This document shows, piece after piece, positions 20,901 to 32,890 of a stretch of DNA of 64,000 nucleotides (positions are counted from its first letter, which is position 1; each line of letters opens with the position of its first letter). Under the pieces are notes generated by a model that made no database searches, had not been told where the DNA came from, and saw only the letters and a list, made by a program, of their open reading frames with translations. The stretch spans positions 28,277,949-28,341,948 of the forward strand of contig NC_134515.1 of assembly GCF_027942865.1 (NCBI RefSeq), written 5' to 3'. This stretch comes from Odontesthes bonariensis (taxonomy: Eukaryota; Chordata; Actinopteri; Atheriniformes; Atherinopsidae). The position numbers and the translations under genes were made by a program.

Positions 20901-23900
20901 GCCAATGCAACTGGACGGGGCCAACTTGGAAAATATAAGAAATCGGTTGTTTTTCCGCGATAAACAAGCTCAAAAGTGCTACATACTTCAGCTGTGTCAT
21001 AACAAAGGCCTCGTCAAGCAAACCGAGGCACAGAGAAGTTCATCGGACCACACAGCCTTTCACTGGCTTGTGTTTTCACCGGTTGTCGTTTTGGGCACGT
21101 GAAAGAAGGTATCCAAGACGGCTAGAATAACATAATAGGAGTACGAAGCTTACTTTTCCAATTCGGTAGATCTACATATTGTTTGAAACATTGTAGGAAA
21201 CCACAAATAAGGGATAACGGTGTAACAGCATATGAACTGCATATTTTGTCGTTGCGTTTGCTTTTGCCTAGAATAAAATCATGGCACACAGCTATGCAAT
21301 GTAAAACAAAACAAAAAAACTCACCTTTGTCTATTAGTGACACAAAATGTCTTTTAGATGACAAACAGGTGTTTTCATTCGGCATATCTGTGCCTAACAG
21401 TTCCCACTCCTGGCAACAGAAGCTCTCCTCCTCCGACGGCATCACCTCGCAGCACTCGCAGCTACACCACCATGTACCTCAGTACGCGACCGAGCAGGAG
21501 CGCCCACTGACGCTTGCTCCGCACATCTCTGTTGTTCCTCCCGTTCCCGCAACTCCTCGTCTGTATATTCGGGCTCAAACAAGTATGGTTGGCCTTCAAA
21601 CGCAAATGGCTCGTCTTCGAAAAAATTATGGTCGTCTTCTGCCATATTTGCGTCTCAGCCTCCCTTTGATAACTTGAAGCAGTAGGCCTACATCCAGGTC
21701 AGACTAGGAGTTGGAACTACCGGTGATGCCTCAAAAAACACTAGCCAGTGAAAGGCTGTGGGGTCCGATGAACTTCTCTGTGCCTCGGTTTGCTTGACGA
21801 GGCCTTTGTTATGACACAGCTGAAGTATGTAGCGCTTTTGAGCTTGTTTATCGCGGAAAAACAACCGATTTCTTATATTTTCCAAGTTGGCCCCGTCCAG
21901 TTGCATTGGCTGCGTTTCTAACAAAACACTTCAAAATAGCCAACTTCGGAATAACGCGGTCTTTCGGAGAAAGGCTCATCACCCATATAAATTATGTGGC
22001 ATGACCATGTGATGCTCAAATTATCATTTTACGCCGAACCATTCCTTTAAGACTCAAACGAACAAAAACAAGACAAACTAAATATAATCCTGCTTTGACT
22101 GTGTGCGGAATCTGCAGCCACACAGAATCCGGCCATCAAGCTGCTTTACGACACATTTTAGATTCTTAATGTTAGAAATGCGGAAAAATGGGGCACAGCT
22201 GTGCACTTGTAGTCAGATTACACAAAGATCCACACTCTTAAAAATGTTTGACATCAAACATGGTTGCATCAACTAATATTATTATGAGGTTGAGGTAATC
22301 TGTACCTGGGCTACATCATCTTGTCCCGGGTTGCTATGGTCACTGAACCAGCTGAAAAAGGTCTCGTAAACCCCGCGGGATGATTTCCTGGGCTCGCTGT
22401 GAGCCGTCAGGTTGTGTCCACGATGCCACAGGATGGGATTGGAGAAAGACATGGGTGATCCTAAAAAACACAAGCATCAAGGATCAGAGGTTGAGTCAGA
22501 AGTAAACAGCTATGTAGATATCATGTTTTTCTGGACTAAAAGTAAGACTATCCTTTGTATAAATTAGATTTTCAGTGTTAAGACGAAAAGTACGATTCTT
22601 TGAAACAAACATATGTACAACGCCCGTGCCTCGACATAGATGCCGCTTATTTTTACCTCCCATCCCAAGATGGAGCTCCTTCATGATGATGTTGTTCTGG
22701 AAATACGGGTTCCGTCTGAAGTGGAAGCGAATTCTGTAGCCCAGTTTGTTATTCTTAAAAGACTCAATCTGAGGATGACACCAGGAAAGGCCTAAATGTT
22801 GCTGCTTGGTATTTACAAACGCCAGAATGTGTGAGAAGACAACACCAACACGTCTTACCTCAAGATCAGTCATGTAACTAAGAGCATCTTCATCTGTCTC
22901 ATCAATGTGAGCTGAGAGGTGAGGATGGTTCAACAGCTGGGACAGCAAAGTTAAGATAAAAACCAAACAGGTGTTCACTTCAAATACTCAAAAACCAAAG
23001 CAGGAAGTGGAGAGAGTGTGACAATTTTCATTTCAAGGATACAGCTGTCACCCAAAAGCCAGGGATGGTTTTTGTGATGGAGCTTCTCTGATCCAGATGT
23101 GGACGCCTCTGCCGACTAACCTTCTGCTCCAGCCGTTGGTGAAGCCGGGCGTTTTTCTTCTCGAGAGCTTCCAGTCTCATCTGTACCTGTGCCAGCAGAG
23201 CCACTGACTGTCTAATCTCCGGGGCCATTTTCACTGACACAATGGCACACTCCCCATCATCATTGTCCTCATTGTCCGATGGAAAAGAGGAGCTTGGTGT
23301 GGAGGAGGCACCAGATACAGATTCATCACCTTCTTCTGCCTCAGGCACCTCATCTCCATCCTCTCTGTCAGTACTGGGCACTGAGGTGGAGCTGTCTGCT
23401 GCTGCCGCCTGGGTTTTTAAGCCTACTTTTGAGTACTGGTGGCCTCCACGATGTTTGTACTTGCTCCCATGTTTCACCTGTTTAGCCTTTTCAGATGAGC
23501 AAGGAGTCTCTTGGCTGTCTTCTCCGTCTCCCCCAGTGAGACTGGCAAGCGCTTCAGCAGCTGCTATGGCTGCAGAGTCAGACTGGTCCACAGAAGCTGG
23601 GGGACACCGCTCCGGTCCTGTTTTCTCCACCTTTTCTTTTGAATCCGCGGGCGCCTGTGCGCCTGAAGGTTGTGGTTTGTCGGTGATCTTTGCATCGTGG
23701 CCATCCGCGCTGGAGCTGTTGACAGGCTGCGCACTGGTGCCATCTGAACCCTGCTCCGTCTGCAAAACAGCTGGCTCGTCCCCGCTATCTTTGGACTCCC
23801 TCCCCTCCGCTTCTTTACTTTCAGTTCCACTGTTTCTGCAACTTTTCAAAGTAGCCCCTGTTCCATTTGCGTCGTCACTTACTTTAGTTGACTTTTGGGA

Positions 23901-23990
23901 AATCGTGCTGCCTTCATCCTGGTCGGGTGATGCACACCTTTTCCTCGATGCGGAGTCAGCGGACTGTTTGCAGTCCGTCAGTTCACTCAT
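17905..23990 (-). CDS. tspyl2: TSPY-like protein 2, NAP-domain chromatin protein, complete CDS in 8 exons
   Basis: A member of the TSPY/TSPYL/SET/NAP1 histone-chaperone family; TSPYL2 (CDA1/DENTT) is nuclear and linked to cell-cycle inhibition and chromatin regulation. Coding exons: 23043-23990, 22859-22936, 22657-22768, 22306-22460, 19485-19561, 18998-19185, 18105-18173, 17905-17939. Phases agree and give 553 aa. Exon 1 encodes a disordered Ser/Asp/Glu-rich N-terminus, then the NAP helix (LLAQVQMRLEALEKKNARL) and IPGFWV. Exons 2-5 carry DEDALSYMTDLEV, RFHFRRNPYFQNN, FFSWFSDHSNPG and DDLYRDPLRYYLTPLW. Exons 6-8 encode a long Glu-rich tail ending GSDDSDEEEEA. The acidic tail and the nearby gpr173 (its human neighbour at Xp11.22) favour TSPYL2 over other TSPYL genes, most of which are intronless in mammals. 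Confidence 0.9.
18430..18870 (+). mobile_element. Degenerate Tc1/mariner-like transposase fragment in tspyl2 intron 6
   Basis: The plus strand, opposite to tspyl2, encodes recognisable Tc1-like transposase pieces: KGISNDLREAIMAAHQSGKG (the N-terminal helix-turn-helix region) and, further on, a decayed LVWKGCRRKLL stretch. The middle has been deleted and frames are broken. The same family is seen again at about 39100-39330. No intact inverted repeats are visible. Confidence 0.8.
20163..20430 (+). mobile_element. tRNA-derived SINE with 10-bp target site duplications
   Basis: The element body (20174-20420) starts GGGGCGGCCTGTGGTGTAG and has a pol III A-box-like segment near 20184-20196 and a B-box GGTTCAAATCC at 20249-20259. 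It ends in an AT-rich tail containing AATAAAGGC...AAAAAGCCCC. It is flanked by the perfect direct repeat AAGTATCTTT at 20163-20172 and 20421-20430. Head and tail resemble SINEs widespread in percomorph fish (recognised from memory). It sits in tspyl2 intron 5, antisense to the gene. Confidence 0.9.
20761..22050. mobile_element. DNA transposon with about 320-bp terminal inverted repeats, ISL2EU-like candidate
   Basis: The left end (20761 to about 21085) and right end (about 21712-22050) are near-identical inverted repeats beginning TTAAAGGAATGGTTCGGCG. Each TIR carries the same small open frame starting MLETQPMQLDG, in opposite orientation. The minus-strand centre encodes PYLFEPEYTDEEL (near 21580) and, in another frame, a Cys-rich CSCECCEVMPSEEESFCC motif (about 21415-21465). 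That motif resembles the P2X7 C-terminal cysteine domain found in many fish transposon-derived proteins. No complete transposase is present, so the copy is non-autonomous and frameshifted. Superfamily assignment and the target duplication (ACT or TTAA) are uncertain. Confidence 0.85.
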
Positions 23991-25659
23991 GCTAGCTAGC
24001 TAGCTAAAGAGCCAACAAGCTTGATAGCCCGCAAACTCTTACAAAATAAACTCAAGTGCAATCGATCCCACCACTGGTCTAGCTGCTTTGATAACCGTTG
24101 TCAGTTTGATACTTAGACTGAAACACAAGCAACATTCTCATTAAAGCCACTACAGGAAGGCAGTTCTCGTAATTCTCCGCGGCCTTGCAGATCGTTGGAA
24201 ATTAGCACGCTATAGCTAACATAGTTAGCTAACGTTACCAAATTCTTGTGCCCTTGCAGTGACTGCTGCACCACATTTCCGCGAATATAATCCCAACAAG
24301 ACAGACCCGACCAAAGTAATCAAAGCCACCGATGAAATATCGCCATTAGCAGCATCCCGCGTTCTTTATATTAGTTTACATTTGCATTATGCGTTAGCTT
24401 ACTATGCGTTCAGCGACGTGGTAGAAAAACAATCCCCTGATTGGCTGCGGCGCACCGCGCTAAAATGCCTCGACCAATCATTAACAAGGGTGTGTTTACA
24501 CGGCAATCTGTCCGTACCAACGGGTTTACTGCGCAGTAGAGGCAGTGTCGTGAGAATGTTAGAGCGCCTTATTGTGAAATGTGTTTCTATAAATATACCA
24601 AACTAAAGCATCTATTAGGAATGTCAGAATAGTGTTTTAACATTTTATCTGCGCGACAGAAGGAGACGATGTAGACATGAAAGAAAATTGGAGCGAATCA
24701 CTCAAACCAAAAAAACACAAATTGCAAAATAACTTTTTTTTTTGTATTATTTTTCATTCAGGGCGTAAACTAGTGATTTATGTGATTCTTTTAATGGTTA
24801 ACTTGGAATCCAATGTACTCTGTTTTTTTTTAATCCAGAAAAGAGTTAAACGCATATAATTACAAATACACCGAAATCCAGGCTCCCTTGTTGACTAGAT
24901 CCTGTGACGTCTCTTTTAGACTATGTGTCGATTTTAAATGATATTTGTAGATTTAATATTTGTCTTGGGCTGAATTTCACGCTGTAATGTACACAAATAA
25001 GGTACATTCTGTACTCCAGAACAATAGAATGACGTCAACAACATAACGGCATTGGATTAAAGCCAATATTGGTAAGGGTAAACATAACACTAAACATAAC
25101 GTATCATAGCCAAAGCCTGTTATTTTCATTTTGGCTCTCATGATGTAAACTCCACCTTGATGATATCTGCAGGCGTTTTAGCAAATATACCCAGAGAGTC
25201 TTGAAATAGAGTTTGAAATATTCAGCTTGTATCAATGCTTAATAGCGTTAGTGATTTAGATGGCATGTCTAATACCGCCACTAGTAGGCGTTTAGCCAGC
25301 TCGAAACCAAACTGAACAGGGAAGAGTAGCTGAAATATATCAATATGAAGACAAATTTGGGTCACACAAGACCCTGTAGGTCAGTGCTAAAATTAGAGGG
25401 CGCTGCTTTCGTGAGAGCAGCCTGCACTGCGTTAAGTCATATAAACCAGGGGGATACACTATCACGAGGGCTGGCAAATAACACTGGTTTTCCATGGGTG
25501 ACATTTAACGCCACACGTTGACTGAGGCTCCGTGCGTAACGCAAGCCCAGCGCTGAATCAACGCTTACAACTGCTGCGCGAACCATGACTATGTGTTAGT
25601 GGCTTGTTCTTTTTTGGAGACGCCGTGTGCACTCTTCCACACCTCTGCAAAAAAAAAAA
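23991..25659. promoter_or_regulatory. Head-to-head promoter interval between tspyl2 and ppp1r3f
   Basis: A 1.67-kb gap separates two divergent start codons (23990 on minus, 25660 on plus). It contains a perfect cAMP response element TGACGTCA at 25030-25037, a one-mismatch copy TGACGTCT at 24905-24912, and a short GCTA repeat just upstream of tspyl2. No conventional TATA box placement is obvious for either gene. Confidence 0.5.
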
Positions 25660-28600
25660 ATGTCTTTTTTAACCATACCAAACCAAGAGGGCCTTTTTAC
25701 CACAGTCAGAGCTGGCAAGTCAGCCGAGGAGGCAGAGGCTCGCTCACGTACAGACACCGATGACAATGATGACGATGATGAGGATGATGACAGCGAGGAC
25801 GTCCGATTCATCCCGAGGTGCTCCCCGGTGCCCAGGAAGCGAGGCGCGTCCATCTTCGATGAGACTGCCGAATATATGCGCATCCACCAGGCGCTAATCG
25901 GCGGGAAGAGAGTGTCATTTGCCGATACAACAGGTGGAGATCTGGTGGATGTGCGGGAATTTGTTTTATTCGATTCGGACGACGAAGAGAGCAGCGAAAA
26001 GTGGGAGAAAGAGGAGGCGAAGTATCGACACCTTGATCGGGAGCCGACCTATACCGTGCACCCAGAGTTTCATGCTCCCTCCGAGAGTGCCCTGCTGCAG
26101 GCTGTGCGCGCTAGAAAAGTGGAAGTGGAGAACATATCTCCCGTAGAGGACGAACCTCTTGCCTTCAGTGGGCTAATTAGCGTCCTGAACATCTCCTTCC
26201 ACAAAGCAGTATATATCAGAGCAACCATGGACCACTGGGCCACTTACTTTGATCACCCTGCAGAGTATGTCCATGGCTCTAATGACGGGGAAACTGATCA
26301 GTTCTCCTTCAAGCTGTCTTTTGCACCTCCTTACATCACGCACGGCTCTCGCATTGAGTTTGTGGTTCGCTACGAAACCTCTGATGGTGATTATTGGGCA
26401 AATAACAAGTCTATGAATTACGCGACCACGCTGCTTCTGTCCTATGAAGATGATTCAGCTCAGGCAAGCATTGGTGTGCAGCACAGAAGAAGTATCCTGA
26501 AAGCTCCACAAGTATTCAGGTACATGCCCCGTATGCATGACGCAAACAAAAGCATGAAGACAATCAGACCACAGACATCCACAGTGGAATGGGCTCAATG
26601 ATCATTGATGATATAACGTCAGTCAGCTTCAGGGTCCAGCAACCTGCCCATCCTTTTAATCACTGAGGATATTGGAGCACTGAAAGACCCAGTGATGCTG
26701 AATAATATAAAACAGACCAGAACACAACATAATTATTTAAAAATATGTTCCATATAAGCCATCCAATAAAGTGTGCAGAGACACAGGAGCAACAATGACA
26801 GAGCTGCACCTGCTTACTAAAACTCTTTGAGATTATCTGGATGGCATGAGTATTCGGCTCCATTCAGCAGTTCTGCCTGGAGACCATCCTCAGAAGTTTA
26901 GGAACTTAAGTCTAAAGCAGAGTTTTATTGAACAAAGTTTCTCAGTCTGTTGCATAACGAAGGCACAAGGACAGCATAGAGGTCACGTAGTTTATGAAGC
27001 AGTTCTGTGGTTGGCTTTGCTCTTTGAAGTCCGGGTTGCTGGATTGGAATTTTTTCGAGAGCACACACCCTGCTCCGAATGCCAAACACCCAGTGGTGTG
27101 TGAGACGATCAAAATAGGCAAAGGGCAGGTGTCGTTTTCAGCCTTGGCGTTTCCCTGAACTAAAATTTACGTCTGACCTTTTCTATCAGAGTCATAGGGG
27201 AGCAGAGCGATATCAAAGGAGCAGATTGGCTTCTATCCCGTGTGTAATTAAGAGGCTGGCACACGGATCACTTTGCTTCCTTCTGTTCTCCATTAAAGCC
27301 AGCTAATCCCTTTATTTATTGTAACATCAACATGGAAGTATGTAATCGATCTTTTGATGCACAGTCACAAAGATGGAGATAGCAGCAAAGTTCCCAAAGA
27401 TTGTGAGAAATTACAAAGGAAGCAAATAAAGTATAAAGTGATGGCGACGTCATGTGGGTCTGCTGCTGCAGCTGTTTGGAGGTAGCAGGCAGGAGATGGT
27501 TTATTAGGGTTGGATGAGTCACTTGTTGAAAATGAGAAGTTTGGGGAGCTGAAACTGTGACAGCACCCTCACCAAAACAGCCCATATGGATTAATCCAAA
27601 ACTAACTGTTGACTGTTCACAAACTTAGTTAAACAGGGCCACATCTCCAGATGAGGCTTAAGCAGAGAGGGCAGAATAGGTTATGTTAAGAGCACCTAAA
27701 TCAGTTTCACGCACACCTGTCAACATGATCCCCCCCAAGCTATTTTCTTCTACAGTGTCATGCTCAAGCCATGGTCTGGACTTACTCAGCAGTGTCTTGG
27801 ATCAGAGTAACCTGTCATCTCTAAAAGTTTTATCCCTGTTTCTTTCAGAAATCAGCAGTCGATCTTTAAAAAAATAACATTTGGATATTGTTGAGGATGG
27901 TGTGCTTGCCATAAAAGAGCTTGAAAGCTTAAAATGCAACCCTTACAAAATGGTGGTTTCAAATAACTAGACCTGTCAAGATCCTTACGAAATCTATACA
28001 TCTGACACACTGACACACTGTGCAGTCTTCAGCCACTGCTCACAACAGAAAATAGATGCACTGATATATTGAAATGTGCCAACATAAATGGAGATAGTCT
28101 TTAAGACAAAAACAGAGATTGTTAAATTCCAATGATCTTGACGGTCAGTATCTTCGTTTGACCACTTTTATTCTTCAACACAGTCCGAACTCTCTTAGAC
28201 AAGCTTTCTTGTCATTTCTCAAAGTAGCTCTCCAGGCTTCTTGAGGAACATTCCAAGGCTCCTCTTTGGATGTTGGCTGCCTTTTGTTCTGTTCTCTGCC
28301 AAGATGATCGCACACTGTCCAGTAATGTCCAAGCTCTTGGGAGGATTGATCACTGCACCTGTCGCCAATAATTTTCAGCTCAGGTCTTGTGTCATTTGGC
28401 ATACCTCAGCTTTTTCTCCCCGTTTCCCTTCCTGAAGAATGGCCTATTGACAGCCACCCTTCCATGGAGACCATTTCTGATGCGGCCTCAGTGGCTTTAA
28501 AGTTTGTGTGTAGACGCAACACTGGTTCACCCCTTGAGTTAGGTGCCTTTTTTTATGCTTGAATGATTTATAGTTTAGTGTTTACTGGCTTAATAAATCA

Positions 28601-31600
28601 AATTCCTCTGAAAATGGTCAGGTACAAGGAGGGAAAATGAGTGAAAAAGCAGCCAACGTCCAAAGACCTTCAGAAAGCCTGGAGAACTATTGATCAAGAC
28701 CACTTTAAAAGACCATGCTTGGAAGCAAAATATAAAGAAATGAGGAGTGGTTCCCAGCTCGCTGTGGACTTTTCTGTTTCATGTTATTTGCTTTATTTAG
28801 CTTATTATATTTTCCTGTAATTTCTGTGTCCTGTGTCCAATTTCTGTGTCCACATTAGATGACTTAACTTTTTGCTTTGAATTATGACTTCCACTGGCTT
28901 TCACTGTGCTTGCACTCGGCCTCAGTCAACAAAAATCTCCCCCAGTTATTTTCCATCTCGGCATCTATTTTAACAAACAGTCTCATGAGATGGGTCACCA
29001 ATGAGTCCTTTGGCTTTAAGACTCGCTGCTCAGCTGTGCAGCGAGTCACAAATAGAAGATTTACATCAAAGCGTGAAGAGAAACCAAGCTGTGTTGAAGA
29101 AAAACAACCAATGGACCATCTTATTTTTGCTGATTATTTTTTTACATACACAAGCACTGCTTGTGTCAGATTATTTAGATTTGTATTTTTAGCCCTAAAT
29201 GATCTTAAGAAACAAACTACTCTAAATCCAAGATGTGATTCTAAATCCATTCACTGGTTCACCCTCACTTCTCTTTTGTATCTTTCTCTAACAAATGACC
29301 TACTGTATCTCCCTGTGGTCTATCAGAATATTTGTTTCAGTTGCTTTGAGTGTCGAAGTGTGAACAAATTTGGCTGCATTTAAAGCATGTTGCATTTTTA
29401 GTCCTATAATATCTTAAAGAAGTGTCTCAAATGTCTTTCTTATCTTTCAGTGTGAACGATGATTTCGCTTCAGAGGATGAGCAGGAACAGGGAGAAGGTA
29501 TGGAATTCATTCTTTTGTACAAAGTCACTGTTGTGATTGTTGAGATGCATTTCCATTGTTTTCAGACTTTCAAAAGACCTTTTAAAATCAGGATTGTCAA
29601 AACTGCTGCAGCAGATTTGAATGTTCCTATAATGCAACTCAAGGAGAACTTCAATTGTTTTCAAAATCTCATAAAGAACTACAAAGCCAGTTTGAAGTGA
29701 TTGATGAGAAGAGAAAAGAATCTGTGCTTTTTTTTTCGCATTTTTTAATTCATTCTGTTGCTCACAATTGGTATTCTGTTGAATACGGCCCCTTTTTTCC
29801 CCCCTTTGTTCAGACTTACTACAGCCTCACGGCCCATATCTCTCTTTTACATCAGGAGAGGAACCAGGGACGTCCAAGTCGGAACTTGTGAGGCCTACAC
29901 CTGTGTTTCCAGTTATCATACAGCCAGAGATCGATGTAGAGGTAAGGGTCAAGTAAGGAGAGAAAGTTGCAGAATACATTTTGAACCAAGATGGTTAATT
30001 GTGGTTATTTTGTTAGTTGTACACGTTCAGCTAAATATTTGATGGATTAGGTCCAAATTACCTTGGTCTGCATGCAGTTGTTCATATTTAACAGGTAAGG
30101 AGACGAAGTGCTTTATCCATTTATACAAGTCATGAATCTAATGAAACATAACAATCATTTCTGTTCAACTTATCAAGCTTATCACCATTGGCTTGGTTGT
30201 TTATATTGTCCACAGCTCATTGAAGCTTCAGCAACAACTTAGGTAATGTCTTGCTTCTCACCGCAGCAGCACCTCTGCGTTACTTTCCTTGTCTCCTTCT
30301 CATTGTACTCACATCGTGATGCATGCAGCTCAGGTTTTTGCACCTTTTGATTCTTCCCATTTCAATCTTTAAAAAGAAAAAAAACACCTCAGAACACTAA
30401 TATGTTTTTCACAACAAATGCAAAGAAAATTCGATGCCCTTTTCAATCGTAAACAGTGGCATTACAGTTTAGAACTAATGTCGTGCTGCAACTCGTTTGT
30501 ATCTCAGGATAAGAAGTAAGGCTGAGTAAGTCAAATATGAATAAATACATGAATGAATAATTGCCATTGTCATGACATTTCACATCCTAACAGAATAATG
30601 TAACATATAATCTGATATTAATCTCACTGATAACGTGAATGTGTCATGTTCTCATCCATCTCCATCTCTGTTGCACCTTAGTAATCATGTGCATGTTTTT
30701 TTGTCCCTTTTAGTAGACCATTTCAGTCAAAAAGTGAGCTAGTCCGCTAGTGTATGAGCATCAGTTAACAATCATTCTGCAACCTTTGTTTGGAAAAATT
30801 CAACTTAAGTTTTGGCAGTATAATTTCCTATATCCACTGTTCTGGTGGTTCACTCGGCGAGCGTTCAGCTGTGCACAAAGGTTGTTTTTCCCTGAAGTTT
30901 TTTAAACAAACTCAATAAAGAAATACATTAACGTGGCTGTGGCTTGTACTTAAGAGCTCTCAAGAGTCAAACTGAAAACAGCCATCTTAGAATGCATTTT
31001 GGTACAAATTTATGAAACACAGTAGTCTAATAACAAAAGCTGCTGCATCCAAAATGATAAATGCGTTGGTGGCTTGGTATAAAATTGTTTCCCACCTATA
31101 ACTTTGGGATTGTTGAATTATTTTCTCTGGGAACTGGATAACATCAGTCTTAACACATTTATCTTCGTCTAACTATCATCTACTGTCTAAGAGCTTCCTG
31201 CTCTATCTTCGCTGTTCTGTTCTTTGTATTTTGTGAGTCCTACTCCTATTTGTTTCTCTGGGTGCTGAACTTCTTATCTGCTTCTCGGTTCTGTAATGGA
31301 ATGACACCATCTCAGTATGGCCTTACATGCTTGTCACAGCAGCTCTCTGCTGTTTGTGTGGGATAAAATCAAGAGAACATGTGTTGTTACTGATGGAACT
31401 GGTTTTAGTTCCTGCCGTTTAAAAGAAAAACAACCACACCTGAAATGTGCAAACAGATGAACTGGGTAAAGTTGAGGTTACTTTCATCATTATTTGGAAG
31501 AATTTGAACCTTCTCTTCGTCGTTTTTGTTTCAGAGCATCTTTTACCAATAACATGAAAAAGATGTGAGTTTCTCTTTTCATCAGTGCTCATGTTCTGCC

Positions 31601-32682
31601 TGCATTTCCTCACATCTACAATGTCAGCACGAGGTCCATTTCACAGAAAAGCATTAGTATGCTGTAAAATGCTTTTTGTCCCTCAGCGTGCATTAAAGAT
31701 ATGGACCACAAATCTTTCCCTTTTGTCATACTCTCTCTGAGCAGTCACTGTTTTTCTCTCTGTTTCACTTTAACAGACTGCAGTTCATCCGTCTGGTTCC
31801 TCTGTCCCATCCAACCACGAGGCTCCATCTGTTGATGGCACACAGTCCACTCACACTGCATCCCCAGGTGAACAGTTTCCTTGTACGTCTTCCGAAACCA
31901 CCCTTCAAACTAATTCAGCCTTTGTACCCTGTGCCAGCAAATCAGCCCCGCCAAATAAGTCACAACCTTTACCCAGACTCCACTGTGAATTGCACAACCA
32001 CACATCAGAAAAGTCCATACACAGTAGTTCCTCTGCATTGCCACCTGCCTTGACTCATTCTCTTCAAGAGTCCATAGTAAGATTAGACAACTCCCAAGCT
32101 GAAAGAAAAGAAACCCGAGCTTCAGAGACCTCTCTAATGCGTTCTCCTGCCACAGAGACGAATCTGTCATCAACAACAGAAGATCATGGAATGACTGAAT
32201 TTGAACTGCCTGCTAAGTGTGTCTCCTGTCCCAGTGTGACTCAGGGCTTTGAGCCAGAGGTGGCAGAGGGAGTCAGTGAACTTGCTGAAAGATTATCAGA
32301 AGGTGCCACAAGCTTTACAGCACCTTGTGTAGGCAGTACGCCCGCATCGTTGTCTCCTATGGCAGAGACTCTGACATCTATGGGAGGTGAAGATGAAGCA
32401 CCATCATCGCAGGAGCTCACAGAAAGCAGGAGCCAAGACGCAGCTCCTCAGTCTGTTTCAGCCTGGGAGGAGACGGAAAACGCTCCCTGTATTTCCCCTG
32501 AAACATTGTCAGAGAATGAACCAAACATATTGTCAGAGAATTCTGGGCTCCAGTCTGAGCTCAACGTGAATCTGATGCCATGCGTTTTCTTTCTGAGTGG
32601 AGTTCTCTCCCTTTCAATAGTGATGCAGGAACCTAGTGCCCTCTTCATCATTGGACTGCTTTTGGTTTTGCGCCGTTTGTAA
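25660..32682 (+). CDS. ppp1r3f: Protein phosphatase 1 regulatory (glycogen-targeting) subunit 3F, complete CDS in 4 exons
   Basis: A targeting subunit that would bring PP1 catalytic subunit to glycogen and so favour dephosphorylation of glycogen-metabolic enzymes. Exons: 25660-26519, 29451-29497, 29856-29941, 31777-32682; phases join to give 632 aa. An acidic N-terminus is followed by the PP1-binding RVxF motif (GGKRVSFADTTG, RVSF at residues 84-87). A CBM21 glycogen-binding domain (about 150-265) has GETDQFSFKLSF, FVVRYETSDG and the signature WANN. A long Ser/Thr/Glu-rich region leads to a hydrophobic C-terminal segment (FIIGLLLVL), a tail anchor as in PPP1R3A and 3F. KAVYIRA and DHPAEYV favour 3F, as does the Xp11-type neighbourhood; 3A remains possible. 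Exon 1 would read on to a stop if donor 26520 were not used. Confidence 0.85.
26520..29450 (+). other. ppp1r3f: ppp1r3f intron 1
   Basis: A 2.9-kb intron between the CBM21 exon and a 47-nt exon. It contains a Tc1-like relic (separate entry) and a short tandem duplication TTTCTGTGTCC near 28818-28850. I see no other coding exon. Confidence 0.65.
28150..28500 (-). mobile_element. Tc1-like transposase C-terminal relic
   Basis: The minus strand encodes DHLGREQNKRQPTSKEEPWN followed by a QEAW motif. This matches the C-terminal end of Tc1-type DDE transposases of fish, where WDHLDREQNKRQPTSKEEL is typical (from memory). Internal deletions and stops show it is dead. It lies in ppp1r3f intron 1 in antisense orientation. 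Confidence 0.75.
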
Positions 32683-32890
32683 TTTTGCCCCAAAGGTTCA
32701 TTCTGATGTCCTATCAAACATCGTGTTCATTTGTCTGAGAGAAGATATACAAACTCCAAGTCTAGCTCAGAATTTATGAAATGGTTCAAGGTTAAAGTTA
32801 CACAGCGCCGTGGACCTCTCTCTGCCAGGCAGTCTGATCAGAAAAAGGCTACCACTCTTCTGCAAAATAAACTTTTATATTGCCATACAA
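32683..32890 (+). other. ppp1r3f: ppp1r3f 3'UTR with polyadenylation signal
   Basis: Immediately after the stop codon, a canonical AATAAA lies at 32866-32871, giving a short 3'UTR of about 200 nt. Longer forms cannot be excluded. Confidence 0.65.

Noticed and set aside
23242-24003. 253-codon plus-strand open frame over tspyl2 exon 1
   Set aside because: Low-complexity Ser/Leu shadow of the Ser/Glu-rich tspyl2 frame on the other strand.
26520-26601. ppp1r3f as a single-exon protein ending at 26601
   Set aside because: The donor at 26520 joins in phase to three downstream exons that supply the expected C-terminal membrane anchor.
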